A stretch of 64,000 bases of DNA from SZAS-103 sp038316385. Lineage in GTDB: Bacteria > Pseudomonadota > Gammaproteobacteria > Xanthomonadales > Xanthomonadaceae. The notes under the pieces were generated by a model that searched no databases, was not told the DNA's origin, and saw only the letters and a program-made list of their open reading frames with translations. Within the stretch, counting starts at the first letter, position 1, and each line of letters opens with the position of its first letter. The stretch spans positions 1-64,000 of the forward strand of contig JBBQAN010000008.1 in assembly GCA_038316385.1 (NCBI GenBank), in the 5' to 3' direction. The position numbers and the translations under genes are program-made. Shown in pieces: positions 21,153 through 29,768 of this stretch.

Positions 21153-21233
21153 CGAAGCCTCCCTACGCCGGTCTGAACCGGATCAGGTTCGAAGGGTATG
21201 TCTCAACCGCGCACTGCGGCACCCCCGCTTCGT
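21153..21233 (-). promoter_or_regulatory. TPP riboswitch (THI element)
   Basis: On the reverse strand the conserved blocks appear in order: GAAGCGGGGGTGCC, then GGTTGAGACATACCC (the CUGAGA-type core), then GAACCTGATCCGG and GGCGTAGGGAGGCTTC. The ends GAAGC and GCTTC close stem P1. This is the thiamine pyrophosphate aptamer in its usual place 5' of thiC. Binding of TPP should lower thiC expression. Confidence 0.95.
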
Positions 21234-21458
21234 CAGGTATTGCACCACGAACGGGGGCGCCGAGGCCAGTTCCCGGTTCGGTTGCGCCGGCGCATCGGCG
21301 AACAATTCTGCAAATCGCCACCAGCACATCATCGCGGCTTCGCACGCCGGAAACTGCGGCCGGCGAGTCCAACTGCTAGAATTGCCGGCACTTTTCAGGA
21401 AATCGCGTGGCCCGCGCGACCGGTTCCAACGCCGGTTCCGCCGCCTACTCGTCGCTCC
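21234..21458. other. Divergent promoter region, thiC versus sulfotransferase
   Basis: Non-coding. It must hold the thiC promoter (reverse) and that of the sulfotransferase gene (forward). A TAGAAT at 21377-21382 is a possible forward -10 element, but I see no matching -35 and call it weak. Confidence 0.35.
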
Positions 21459-22118
21459 ATGATCATCTCGCATACCCAGCGTTACATTTTTTTCGCGATT
21501 CCCAAGACCGGCACCCATGCGATTCGGCGTGCGCTGCGTCCGCATCTGGACAAGCACGGTCAGGAACAGGTTGGGTTGTTCGTTAGCAAATCGTTGCCAT
21601 GGCCTGAAATCGCCGCGATCAAGCACGGCCACATTACCGCGCAGCAGATCCGGCCGGTGCTCGGCGCGGACGCATTCGACGCGTATTTCAAGTTCGCGTT
21701 CGTGCGCAATCCGTTCGACCGGTTCGTTTCGTACTGCGCGTTCATGGCACGCAGCAACGGTCTATTCGCGGCCAATCCCCGCAGCCACATGCGTGCCATC
21801 CTGACCCAGACGCAGCCTTTCGATCACATCCTGTTCCGCCCACAATCTGAATTCGTCACCGACGCCAATGGACGCCTCATGGTCGACTACATCGGCCGCG
21901 TCGAGAACCTGCAGGCCGATTACGATTGCATCTGCGATCGAATCGGCGTGCCCAGAAGCGCGCTCGAGCGCGTCAACGAATCGTCGCACCGCGACTACCG
22001 CGACTATTACGATCCCGAGCTGATTTCGCTGGTGACGAATTTGTACCGCGCCGACCTGGAACTGTTCGACTATGCCTTCGACCGCGATGCCGCAAACGCA
22101 GACCGCCAACCCGTGTAA
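21459..22118 (+). CDS. Sulfotransferase family 2 domain protein
   Basis: A 219-residue protein of the PAPS-dependent sulfotransferase fold. The 5'-phosphosulfate loop is visible as FAIPKTGTHAIRRAL (about residues 12-26) and the 3'-phosphate motif as FVRNPFDRFVSYC (near 81-93). These small bacterial members act on cell-surface sugars or lipids or are of unknown role. The ATG at 21459 lies directly before the conserved beta strand. Its 3' end overlaps the beginning of an aspartyl/asparaginyl-hydroxylase-like gene in another frame, so the two were an operon. Confidence 0.83.
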   Translation: MIISHTQRYIFFAIPKTGTHAIRRALRPHLDKHGQEQVGLFVSKSLPWPEIAAIKHGHITAQQIRPVLGADAFDAYFKFAFVRNPFDRFVSYCAFMARSNGLFAANPRSHMRAILTQTQPFDHILFRPQSEFVTDANGRLMVDYIGRVENLQADYDCICDRIGVPRSALERVNESSHRDYRDYYDPELISLVTNLYRADLELFDYAFDRDAANADRQPV

Positions 22119-22680
22119 AACCCGGTCGGTGCGCGAACTCGGGCCGGTGGACCTCGGTGCGGTCCGCGACGACATCCTCGGGATTCCCGAGGAAATGTGG
22201 GCGCAGGAAAACTCCGCGAAGCCCAACCGTTTCGAGGCGCTCGACCGCACCCAGCACATGATCTTCCGCTTCGTGTCAAGCTTCGACGACTGGCGGTAGT
22301 CGTATAGCCTGCCGATGTGGGAGGAATGGCAGGAGCGGATCGGGCCGATACTGCGCCAGGCGACTCTGCCGTACGGCTACGCCAACGGCGTGTTTCCGCG
22401 CGTCATCCTTGCTCGCATGGCGCCCGGCGGAGTGATCAATGCGCAGGTCGACGCCAACCCTGCTGCGCGCTGGCCGCACAAGATCCACATTCCCATCCAG
22501 ACCAACGAAAAGGTGCAATTCTTCGTCGATCCCGGCGTGCACTATTTCCAGGTCGGGCAAGCCTACGAAGTGAATAACCTCGGGCTGCATGCGGTACGCA
22601 ACGACGGCGATACACACCGCATCCACCTCATCTTCGAGTACTACGATCCCGACGACTGCGATCCAATCGACATGCGCTAA
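22072..22680 (+). pseudogene. AspH-like hydroxylase gene split by an in-frame TAG
   Basis: One reading frame from the ATG at 22072 encodes 75 residues ending DDWR, then TAG (22297-22299). The same frame continues as SYSLPMWEEWQERIGPIL for a further 121 residues or more to a TAA at 22680. The second part holds the oxygenase core: RMAPGGVINAQVD, AARWPHKIHIPIQTN and GLHAVRNDGDTHRIHLIFEYYD, with the iron and 2-oxoglutarate ligands. The family runs through without any other damage, so a single substitution (for example CAG to TAG) or a sequencing error explains the stop. Readthrough or restart at the ATG at 22315 is possible. The start overlaps the sulfotransferase gene. Confidence 0.8.
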
Positions 22681-23732
22681 CGCAACGCGGCGTTGATCTT
22701 CGTCAACGCAGCGGCGCCCGGACACAGTTCCGCAACGCCGAGCTTGTTGAACGCAGTCGCCACGGTGTTCAGGTGCGCGTGCAGGTCGCGCGGTTCGGGA
22801 TCGACGAACAACAACCCGGTCGCCACTTCCCCAGCAGCTGTCGCCGCCTGTGCAAACTGCATCGCCGCGCTGCGGTCGCGCGCATCGTAGTCGGCGCCAA
22901 GCTTGCGAAGACGCAGGAAGGTTCCATCGTGTTGTTCGACATCGAGTACGCCACCCTCCGCGTAATCGACCACGATCTCGTCCCGGCATGGCACGAAATC
23001 GATCCGGTTCGCGGCCTCGTTGTGCTCGCGGACGTAGTCGTAGCTCTTGGTGCTGCCGGCGTGGTTGTTGAACGCGACACAGGGGCTGATGACATCAATG
23101 AAAGCGGCGCCCTGGTGCGCGATCGCGCCCTTGATCAACGGCACCAGTTGGTGCTTGTCGCCAGAGAATCCGCGTGCGACATATGTCGCGCCAAGTTGCA
23201 ACGCGAGTCCGATCAGGTCAAGCGGCATGTCGGAATTGACCACGCCTTTCTTCGACACCGAGCCTTGATCGGCGGTTGCCGAAAACTGGCCCTTGGTGAG
23301 TCCATACACACCGTTGTTTTCCACGATATAGACCATGTTCACGCCGCGCCGTAGAGCATGCACAAACTGGCCGATGCCGATGGATGCGGAATCGCCATCG
23401 CCGGAAACGCCCAGGTACAGCAGTTCGCGATTGGCGAGATTGGCGCCGGTCAAGACCGACGGCATGCGCCCGTGCACGGTGTTGAAACCGTGGGAGTTGC
23501 CGAGAAAATAATCGGGCGTCTTGCTGCTGCAACCAATGCCGGAGAGCTTGGCGACCCGATGCGGTTCGACATCAAGCTCCCAGCACGCCTGGATGATCGC
23601 CGCCGAGATCGAGTCGTGCCCGCAGCCCGCGCATAGCGTGCTGATCTTGCCTTCGTAGTCGCGTCGCGTGTAGCCGACCTTGTTGCGGGTCAGGCTCGGA
23701 TGATGCAGTTGCGGTTTGGCGAGATAGGTCAT
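22677..23732 (-). CDS. 2-oxoacid:ferredoxin oxidoreductase, beta subunit
   Basis: A 351-residue thiamine-diphosphate-binding subunit of the KorB/PorB type. The TPP motif runs from GDGDSASIG to VENNGVYGLTKGQ. The [4Fe-4S] ligands are CAGCGH near residue 34, the Cys of GIGCSSK and that of SPCVAFNN. With the alpha/gamma subunit encoded just upstream it would oxidatively decarboxylate a 2-oxoacid to an acyl-CoA and reduce ferredoxin. The substrate (2-oxoglutarate, pyruvate or branched 2-oxoacids) cannot be decided. The ATG overlaps the alpha stop as ATGA, so the two are translationally coupled. Confidence 0.92.
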   Translation of the reverse strand: MTYLAKPQLHHPSLTRNKVGYTRRDYEGKISTLCAGCGHDSISAAIIQACWELDVEPHRVAKLSGIGCSSKTPDYFLGNSHGFNTVHGRMPSVLTGANLANRELLYLGVSGDGDSASIGIGQFVHALRRGVNMVYIVENNGVYGLTKGQFSATADQGSVSKKGVVNSDMPLDLIGLALQLGATYVARGFSGDKHQLVPLIKGAIAHQGAAFIDVISPCVAFNNHAGSTKSYDYVREHNEAANRIDFVPCRDEIVVDYAEGGVLDVEQHDGTFLRLRKLGADYDARDRSAAMQFAQAATAAGEVATGLLFVDPEPRDLHAHLNTVATAFNKLGVAELCPGAAALTKINAALR

Positions 23733-25564
23733 GCCAAAGATTCCTTGCTCATCGAAACCACACCGGTCGAGTGCATCCGTGCGCCGATTGCATCGACAAT
23801 GAAACGAGCGGTTACAGGCGTGCCATCGAAGTGCAAAACAGAAATCAACTTCGCTGGATCGATCCCGAGTTCGTTGACCAGCAGGCTTTTCATTTGCGCG
23901 TCGCGATTCTGTTCGATCACGAAGACGTATTCGTGTGCGGCGATGAAATCGGAGACGGTATCGGAAAACGGGAATGCGCGCAGGCGCAGCGTATCCAGAT
24001 GTGTTCCATCGTCTTTGAGCAGCGAAACCGCTTCGTCCATAGCCGGCGACGTCGAGCCGAAATAGATCGCGCCGTACGGCGTCGACGATTGTCCGTTGTG
24101 CTCGATTGGTTGCGGCACCAGCAATTTTGCGGTGTCGAATTTCTTCAACAATCGCTCGACGTTGTAGACGTAATCCGGTCCTTTTTCGGAATAGCGCGCG
24201 TAGGAGTCGCGAGTAGTGCCGCGGGTGAAGAAGCTGCCCTTGCTCTGATGCGTGCCTGGGTACGTGCGGAAAGGAATGCCGTCGCCATCGACGTCGAGGT
24301 AGCGGCCAAAATCACGGCCGGCTTCGAGCTCCTCGGCGGTCATGACCTTGCCGCGGTCGTAGGCCTTTGTGTCGTCCCATTCAAACGGCTCGCACAGGCG
24401 CTGGTTCATGCCAATGTCGAGATCGCTCATCAGGAAAATCGGCGTCTGCAGGCGATCGGCCAGCTCCAGCGCCGCCGCCGCGAATTCAAAACACTCGCGC
24501 GGATCCTTCGGCAGCAGCAACACATGCTTGGTGTCGCCGTGCGAGGCATAGGCGCAACTGATGATGTCGGCCTGCTGCGTGCGGGTCGGCATGCCGGTCG
24601 ATGGGCCGCCGCGTTGCACGTTGATCAGCGTCACCGGAATCTCGGCGAAATACGCCAGGCCTATGAACTCGGTCATCAGCGAAATACCCGGGCCTGACGT
24701 CGTGGTAAACGCACGCGCACCGTTCCAGCCGGCGCCAACCACCATGCCGATCGAAGCAATTTCGTCTTCCGCCTGCACGATCGCATATCGGCTGCGACCT
24801 TCAGCATCCTTGCGCAGCTTCGAGCAGTATTTCTCGAATGCCTCGGCGCACGACGACGACGGCGTGATCGGATACCACGCACACACCGTCGCGCCGCCAT
24901 AGACGCAACCAAGCGCGGCGGCAACATTGCCATCGACGAAGATCTTGTCTCCGACCGCATCGGCGCGTTTGATCTGAAGGCCAGGTTTCGACACGTTCTC
25001 GCGCGCGTGACTGATGCCGAGATGCAGGGCTTCTTGGTTCGCGACCAGCAGTTTTTCCTTGCTTCGGTACTGCTCGCCGATCAGAGTCTCGATGACTTCG
25101 GCGTCGATGCCAAGCAACTCCGACAGGGCACCGACGTACATGATGTTCTTGAATAGCTGGCGCTGGCGCGGATCGCTGTAGGTCGCGTTGCAGATCGCGG
25201 TCAGCGGCATGCCGAGCACAGTGATGTCATCGCGGAACTTCGACTTCGGCAGCGGTTTGCTGTTGTCGTAGAACAAATAGCCACCGGGTTCAATTTCGGC
25301 AAGATCAGCGCCCCAAGTCTGCGGATTCATCGCAACCATCAGATCGACACCACCGCGGCGCCCAAGCCAGCCGCGTTCGTTGACCCGCACCTCATACCAC
25401 GTCGGCAACCCCTGAATGTTCGAGGGAAAGATATTGCGCGGCGACACCGGCACGCCCATGCGCAGGATTGCCTTGGCGAACAGCTCATTCGCCGAAGCGG
25501 AGCCGGAGCCGTTGACGTTGGCGAACTTGACGACGAAGTCGTTAACCGCTTCGATCGACGTCAC
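23729..25564 (-). CDS. 2-oxoacid:ferredoxin oxidoreductase, fused gamma-alpha subunit
   Basis: A 611-residue protein. The N-terminal gamma domain covers about residues 1-190 (VKFANVNGSGSASANELF, then MNPQTWGADLAEIEPGG). The alpha pyrimidine-binding domain begins near 215 with GNVAAALGCVYGG and CAWYPITPSSSCAE, followed by QAEDEIASIGMVVGAGWNG and TTSGPGISLMTEF. The C-terminal third is the transketolase-like domain III. The GTG at 25564 overlaps the stop of the upstream flavoprotein gene (GTGA) and starts right at the gamma domain. No ferredoxin domain lies in this subunit; the partner flavoprotein carries two clusters instead. Confidence 0.92.
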   Translation of the reverse strand: MTSIEAVNDFVVKFANVNGSGSASANELFAKAILRMGVPVSPRNIFPSNIQGLPTWYEVRVNERGWLGRRGGVDLMVAMNPQTWGADLAEIEPGGYLFYDNSKPLPKSKFRDDITVLGMPLTAICNATYSDPRQRQLFKNIMYVGALSELLGIDAEVIETLIGEQYRSKEKLLVANQEALHLGISHARENVSKPGLQIKRADAVGDKIFVDGNVAAALGCVYGGATVCAWYPITPSSSCAEAFEKYCSKLRKDAEGRSRYAIVQAEDEIASIGMVVGAGWNGARAFTTTSGPGISLMTEFIGLAYFAEIPVTLINVQRGGPSTGMPTRTQQADIISCAYASHGDTKHVLLLPKDPRECFEFAAAALELADRLQTPIFLMSDLDIGMNQRLCEPFEWDDTKAYDRGKVMTAEELEAGRDFGRYLDVDGDGIPFRTYPGTHQSKGSFFTRGTTRDSYARYSEKGPDYVYNVERLLKKFDTAKLLVPQPIEHNGQSSTPYGAIYFGSTSPAMDEAVSLLKDDGTHLDTLRLRAFPFSDTVSDFIAAHEYVFVIEQNRDAQMKSLLVNELGIDPAKLISVLHFDGTPVTARFIVDAIGARMHSTGVVSMSKESLA

Positions 25565-27393
25565 GCCGCCACCTTCTGTTTCGACCCACAGCCAGCCTTC
25601 GCATGCGGCTGCTCGAACAGGAACTTCTGCATGTCCCACGCGCCGGTCGGGCAACGTTCGGCGCACAGACCGCAATGCAGGCATACGTCTTCGTCCTTGA
25701 CCATCACGCGTCCCGTTTTCAAGCCATCGGAAACGTACAAATCCTGCGCGGTATTTTCGGCAGGTGCAGTCAGCCGAGTGCGCAGATCGGCTTCCTCAGC
25801 ATTGGCAGTGAAGCTGATGCAATCCATCGGGCAGATATCGACGCAGGCATCGCACTCGATGCACAGCTTCTCCGCGAACACCGTCTGCACGTCGCAATTA
25901 AGGCAGCGCTGCGCTTCCTTCCATGCGGTCTTCAAGTCGAAGCCTAATTCCACTTCGATCTTGATGCTGTCGAGTCTCTTCGCGGCTTCCGACCACGGCA
26001 CGACGAAGCGTTCCTCGTCGGAGATGTCGTTGTCGTAGCTCCACTCGTGGATGCCCATCTTCTGCGACATCAGATGCGTCATCGGCGGCGGGCGATCCTG
26101 CGTCGACTCGCCAGACAGCAGCTTGTGCACCGAGATCGCGGCTTCGTGGCCATGCGCCACCGCCCAGATGATGTTCTTTGGGCCGAACGCCGCATCGCCA
26201 CCGAACAGCACATGCGGCAGCGACGACTGGAACGTGATGGCGTCCACCACCGGCATGTCCCACTCGCCAAATTCGATGCCGATATCGCGCTCGATCCACG
26301 GAAACGCATTCTCCTGACCGACCGCGATCAGCACTTCGTCGCAGTCGTGGATCTCGTCGGGTTCACCGGTCGGTACCAGCTTGCGGCGGCCTTTCGCGTC
26401 GTATTCCGCGCGCACCTTCTCGAAGCTCATGCCGACCAATTTGCCGTTCTCGTGCAGGAACGCCTTGGGCACGCGGCAGTCGAGGATCGGGATGCCTTCG
26501 TGCATCGCGTCTTCCTTCTCCCAAGGGCTCGCCTTCATCTCGTCGAAGCCCGAGCGCACGATCACTTTCACGCTTTCGCCGCCGAGACGACGCGCACTAC
26601 GGCAGCAGTCCATCGCGGTATTGCCGCCGCCGAGCACGATCACCCGCTTGCCGACCGATTTCACGTGCTCGAAGTAGACATTCGCAAGCCAGTCGAGACC
26701 GACACGGATCTGCGCCGCCGCTTCCTCGCGTCCCGGAATCGGCAGGTCGCGCCCGCGCGGCGCGCCGCAGCCGACGAACACCGCATCAAAATTTTCCGCG
26801 AGCAATCCTTTCAGCGAATCGATGCGCCGTCCTCCCACGAATTCCACGCCGAGATCGAGAATGTAGTTCGTCTCTTCATCGATCACTACTTCGGGCAATC
26901 GAAACCGCGGCACTTGCGTACGCATGAAGCCGCCCGCCTTCGGATCGGCTTCGAAAATCGTCACGTGATAGCCGAGCGGTACCAGATCGCGCGCCAGCGT
27001 CAACGAGGCTGGCCCCGCACCGATGCAGGCAATGCGCCTGCCGTTGCGTGGCGCGGTCGGCGGCAGCTTCTCGTGCAGCCGCGCCTGAATATTGTCGTCC
27101 TTGAAATCGGCGGCAACGCGCTTGAGCCGACAGATCGCAACGGGCTCTGGTTTCTCTCCGTTGTTTTCCTCGACACGTCCGCGCCGGCAGGCCGGTTCGC
27201 AAGGACGGTCGCAGGTGCGCCCGAGGATGCCCGGGAACACATTCGATTCCCAGTTGATCAGGTAAGCATCGGTGTAACGCCCCGCCGCGATCAGGCGGAT
27301 GTATTCGGGCACCGGCGTATGCGCCGGGCAAGCCCACTGGCAGTCCACAACTTTGTGGAAGTACTGGGGATCGCGAATCTCGGTCGGTCGCAC
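25561..27393 (-). CDS. GltD-like FAD oxidoreductase with C-terminal 2x[4Fe-4S] ferredoxin domain
   Basis: A 610-residue protein. The N-terminal part has the Cys pattern of the glutamate synthase small subunit (CQWACPAHTPV and GRTCDRPCEPACRRG). Then come an FAD loop IGAGPASLTLARDL, an NAD(P) loop VLGGGNTAMDCCRSARRLG and the GGDAAFGPKNI stretch. The last 110 residues carry two ferredoxin clusters, CIECDACVDICPMDC and CLHCGLCAERCPTGAW. It should pass electrons between NAD(P)H and the ferredoxin-type centres of the downstream 2-oxoacid oxidoreductase. The GTG at 27393 has GAGGAGA 5 bases upstream, better than the longer frame from 27468. Confidence 0.9.
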   Translation of the reverse strand: MRPTEIRDPQYFHKVVDCQWACPAHTPVPEYIRLIAAGRYTDAYLINWESNVFPGILGRTCDRPCEPACRRGRVEENNGEKPEPVAICRLKRVAADFKDDNIQARLHEKLPPTAPRNGRRIACIGAGPASLTLARDLVPLGYHVTIFEADPKAGGFMRTQVPRFRLPEVVIDEETNYILDLGVEFVGGRRIDSLKGLLAENFDAVFVGCGAPRGRDLPIPGREEAAAQIRVGLDWLANVYFEHVKSVGKRVIVLGGGNTAMDCCRSARRLGGESVKVIVRSGFDEMKASPWEKEDAMHEGIPILDCRVPKAFLHENGKLVGMSFEKVRAEYDAKGRRKLVPTGEPDEIHDCDEVLIAVGQENAFPWIERDIGIEFGEWDMPVVDAITFQSSLPHVLFGGDAAFGPKNIIWAVAHGHEAAISVHKLLSGESTQDRPPPMTHLMSQKMGIHEWSYDNDISDEERFVVPWSEAAKRLDSIKIEVELGFDLKTAWKEAQRCLNCDVQTVFAEKLCIECDACVDICPMDCISFTANAEEADLRTRLTAPAENTAQDLYVSDGLKTGRVMVKDEDVCLHCGLCAERCPTGAWDMQKFLFEQPHAKAGCGSKQKVAA

Positions 27394-27498
27394 CAAAGTC
27401 TCCTCATGGGCGCTGTGCCCCGAGTCTAGCCCGCAAGCGGGGGCGCCGTCATGCCGTCGTGCAGGCATTCAACGCGGATGCGCTGACGCCTGAAAAAG

Positions 27499-28833
27499 TC
27501 AGGTTGACAACGGGTCGCTCACACGCCCCATGAACAGGATGAGGCCCGATGGCTTGTCGATGATGAAGAAAAGAAACGGGTGATCAGCACGGAATACGAA
27601 CGGAGGCGGCGGCGTGTTGAATGGCATAGGAGCTGGCATAGGAGTCGGAGTATCAGAAATGATGTCTGTGGCAGCGGCCGCCTCGGTCCCTTTCTCGTCC
27701 ACTTTCACGAACGCTTTGTGATAGATCGCGCTCACATAGAGCCTGTTCCTGGGGTCCGGGGAGTTCGCAATGCCGCTGAAGTCCGACTTCTCCCTGTCGA
27801 ACGCTTCGGGCATGCCGAGTGCCGCCAGATCGTTGCGGAGCTGGATCGGTTCAGGGGGATTCAGTTCAAAATTAGGCAAAGAAACAATGACCTCGGGTTT
27901 CGACGCGAGTCCTTTTGTCCACGACGCGATCGTGTCCGCAGTCATGTTCTTTTCGATGTCCGCGAGTCCATCCACCTTGTTGGGCAGGACGACCATCATC
28001 GCGACGTCTCCGCCTTTGTATTCGAGCTCTAGTACCTTGACGCCATTACTTTCAGCAGCCCGGAAGCTGCTGCTGGCGTGCATTGTCGGGACGTCATGCT
28101 GCACGGAAGGCGAGGTGAAGAATGGGGCCGGGGACGTCGCTTCCTTTACGAAGAAATGCCAAGCCCAATCGGCATGGAAGTAGATCGCATTGACGAGGAT
28201 CAGACGCGAATTGGTATCGATCGAACCAAAAGGAAGCAGATCCAAGATGCGGTGTTCGGTTCGTTCATCGACCCACGCATTGATGTGCGTGCGTGATGTC
28301 TCGGCCGCACCCATAAAATCCATCGGCTCCAGCGCCGCGCCGTAGGCGGCTTCCGTCCATTCAAGGAACGGCTGCTCGAACGCGAAAGTCTTTTCGCCGA
28401 AGAGACGATTGGCGATCCGGAGCGTGAACGGACGAGCTGGATCCTCGAGTGCACGGATGAGACTGCCCCAAGCCTCTCCGGCGGTCTTCGCATCTTCCGG
28501 GATGTGCAGAACCTTGCCGATTCCTTCAGCGGTCTGTCCCTTTGCCCCGCCCCAAGTCATTGCGAGCGCTGCGCTGATGCTGCCAGGCGAAATCGAAAGA
28601 TTCCCCGGTGTTTTACCAACGCGCTGCCACAAATCTACTGCAAATGCATTGCTCGCATCGGCGATGGCTCGTGTATTGGCCGCGGACGGGCTGTCGATAC
28701 TGGCGGCAGCTGGCGCAATCTGCGGCGATGCAATTTCCGGTGTCTGCGTCCTCTGCGGCTTTGCAATGGCCGCAAGCACGATTGCCATTAGCGCGACCAA
28801 CAGGATCGACTTGTTCGCCATCGCATGCAGCAT
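27499..28833 (-). CDS. Exported serpin-family protease inhibitor
   Basis: A 444-residue protein: a signal peptide (MANKSILLVALMAIVLAAIA), a 40-residue Ala/Pro/Ser linker and a full serpin fold. Hallmarks are NLSISPGSISAALAM, LILVNAIYFHADW, LPNFELN and the hinge VDEKGTEAAAATD. The C-terminal HPFLFFIIDKPSGLILFMGRV is also typical. Counting from the hinge puts P1 near the Pro of SDTP-TP. The loop after it is about ten residues longer than in alpha-1-antitrypsin and very Pro-rich (TPTPMPAPMPFNTPPPP). The target protease is unknown. The ATG at 28833 has CGGAGAA upstream. Base use appears less GC-rich than in the neighbours, which may mean transfer. Confidence 0.9.
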   Translation of the reverse strand: MLHAMANKSILLVALMAIVLAAIAKPQRTQTPEIASPQIAPAAASIDSPSAANTRAIADASNAFAVDLWQRVGKTPGNLSISPGSISAALAMTWGGAKGQTAEGIGKVLHIPEDAKTAGEAWGSLIRALEDPARPFTLRIANRLFGEKTFAFEQPFLEWTEAAYGAALEPMDFMGAAETSRTHINAWVDERTEHRILDLLPFGSIDTNSRLILVNAIYFHADWAWHFFVKEATSPAPFFTSPSVQHDVPTMHASSSFRAAESNGVKVLELEYKGGDVAMMVVLPNKVDGLADIEKNMTADTIASWTKGLASKPEVIVSLPNFELNPPEPIQLRNDLAALGMPEAFDREKSDFSGIANSPDPRNRLYVSAIYHKAFVKVDEKGTEAAAATDIISDTPTPMPAPMPFNTPPPPFVFRADHPFLFFIIDKPSGLILFMGRVSDPLST

Positions 28834-28925
28834 ATGTATTCTCCGGTAATGGCCAAAGAATACGTCATCGCGCAAGCGCGACTCTGAGTGTGTTGGACTC
28901 GCCGGGTTATTGCTGAACTGCGGGG

Positions 28926-28949
28926 TATAATAATGATCATGAGTGGTCA
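28926..28949 (+). promoter_or_regulatory. Candidate -10 box and operator of the TetR gene
   Basis: A perfect TATAAT lies at 28926-28931, 37 bases before the TetR start. It is followed directly by the imperfect inverted repeat TGATCA-TGAG-TGGTCA (28934-28949) around a palindromic ATGATCAT. A repressor bound there would block its own promoter and possibly the divergent serpin promoter. I find no good -35 hexamer at normal spacing. Confidence 0.45.
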
Positions 28950-28967
28950 ATCCGATATTTGAGCGCA

Positions 28968-29657
28968 ATGCCGCAACCCAATAAAACGTCAGTCCATGCC
29001 AAGCCCGGCCCGGGGCGGCCGAAGGATCCCGAAAAGCGCCAAGCCGTGCTTGATGCTGCGAAACGGTTGTTTCCGCAATTTGGTTTCGACGGCGTCAGCA
29101 TGGACGCGATCGCGGCCGAGGCCGGCGTGTCCAAGCTCACCGTATACAGCCACTACGGCGACAAGAATGCGCTGTTCATCGCAACCATCCGCGCGAAATG
29201 CGAAGAGATGCTGCCGCCGACAATGTTTCGGGTCGGCATGCGAGGGTCCATCCGCCATCAGCTCACCAGCATCGCGCGCGCCTTTTTCGCGCTGATCACC
29301 AGTGCCGAAGCGATCGGCATGCAGCGCGTGATGAGCTCGGTGATGGACACCGACAGCCCCTTGCCGCAGATGTTCTGGACAGCCGGCCCGCAACGCGTGC
29401 ACGACGCTTTCGCCGACTTCCTGCGCGCGCGGATTGCGGCCGGACAGTTGGAGATTGCGGATGTCGAGCGCGCCTCGTCGCAATTTTTCTGTCTGCTCAA
29501 GGGCGAATTGCATGCGCGGCTGCTCTGCGGATGTCCCGGCGACTTTGGTGAACGCGAAGTCGCGAAGCACATTAAAGCCACCGTCGATCTGTTCCTGCGC
29601 GCGTATGCGCCTGCGGGAAGTGCGGGGCTGTTGACGCCTGTCAGGAAGTCCCGGTGA
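28968..29657 (+). CDS. TetR/AcrR-family transcriptional regulator
   Basis: A 229-residue repressor-type protein. A basic Pro-rich leader (KPGPGRPKDPEK) comes first. The TetR helix-turn-helix follows as AVLDAAKRLFPQFGFDGVSMDAIAAEAGVSKLTVYSHYGDK (residues about 27-67), with the typical second and third helices. The C-terminal ligand-binding domain fits the AefR-like/TetR_C group (SSVMDTDSPLPQMFW, then FLRARIAAGQL). The ligand and regulon are unknown. It is divergent from the serpin gene, 134 bases apart, and has a candidate operator in front of its own start. The ATG at 28968 is preferred to a TTG at 28959. Confidence 0.88.
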   Translation: MPQPNKTSVHAKPGPGRPKDPEKRQAVLDAAKRLFPQFGFDGVSMDAIAAEAGVSKLTVYSHYGDKNALFIATIRAKCEEMLPPTMFRVGMRGSIRHQLTSIARAFFALITSAEAIGMQRVMSSVMDTDSPLPQMFWTAGPQRVHDAFADFLRARIAAGQLEIADVERASSQFFCLLKGELHARLLCGCPGDFGEREVAKHIKATVDLFLRAYAPAGSAGLLTPVRKSR

Positions 29658-29768
29658 CTTCCGGCACTGCGGCGGCGATGGGTCGGCAGGCGATGCTGCT
29701 TCCCTGCCCCAGCACCGGCGCTTAAACTGCGACGTTAGGTCCACCTCCCTCTGCTGCACGACACAGCG

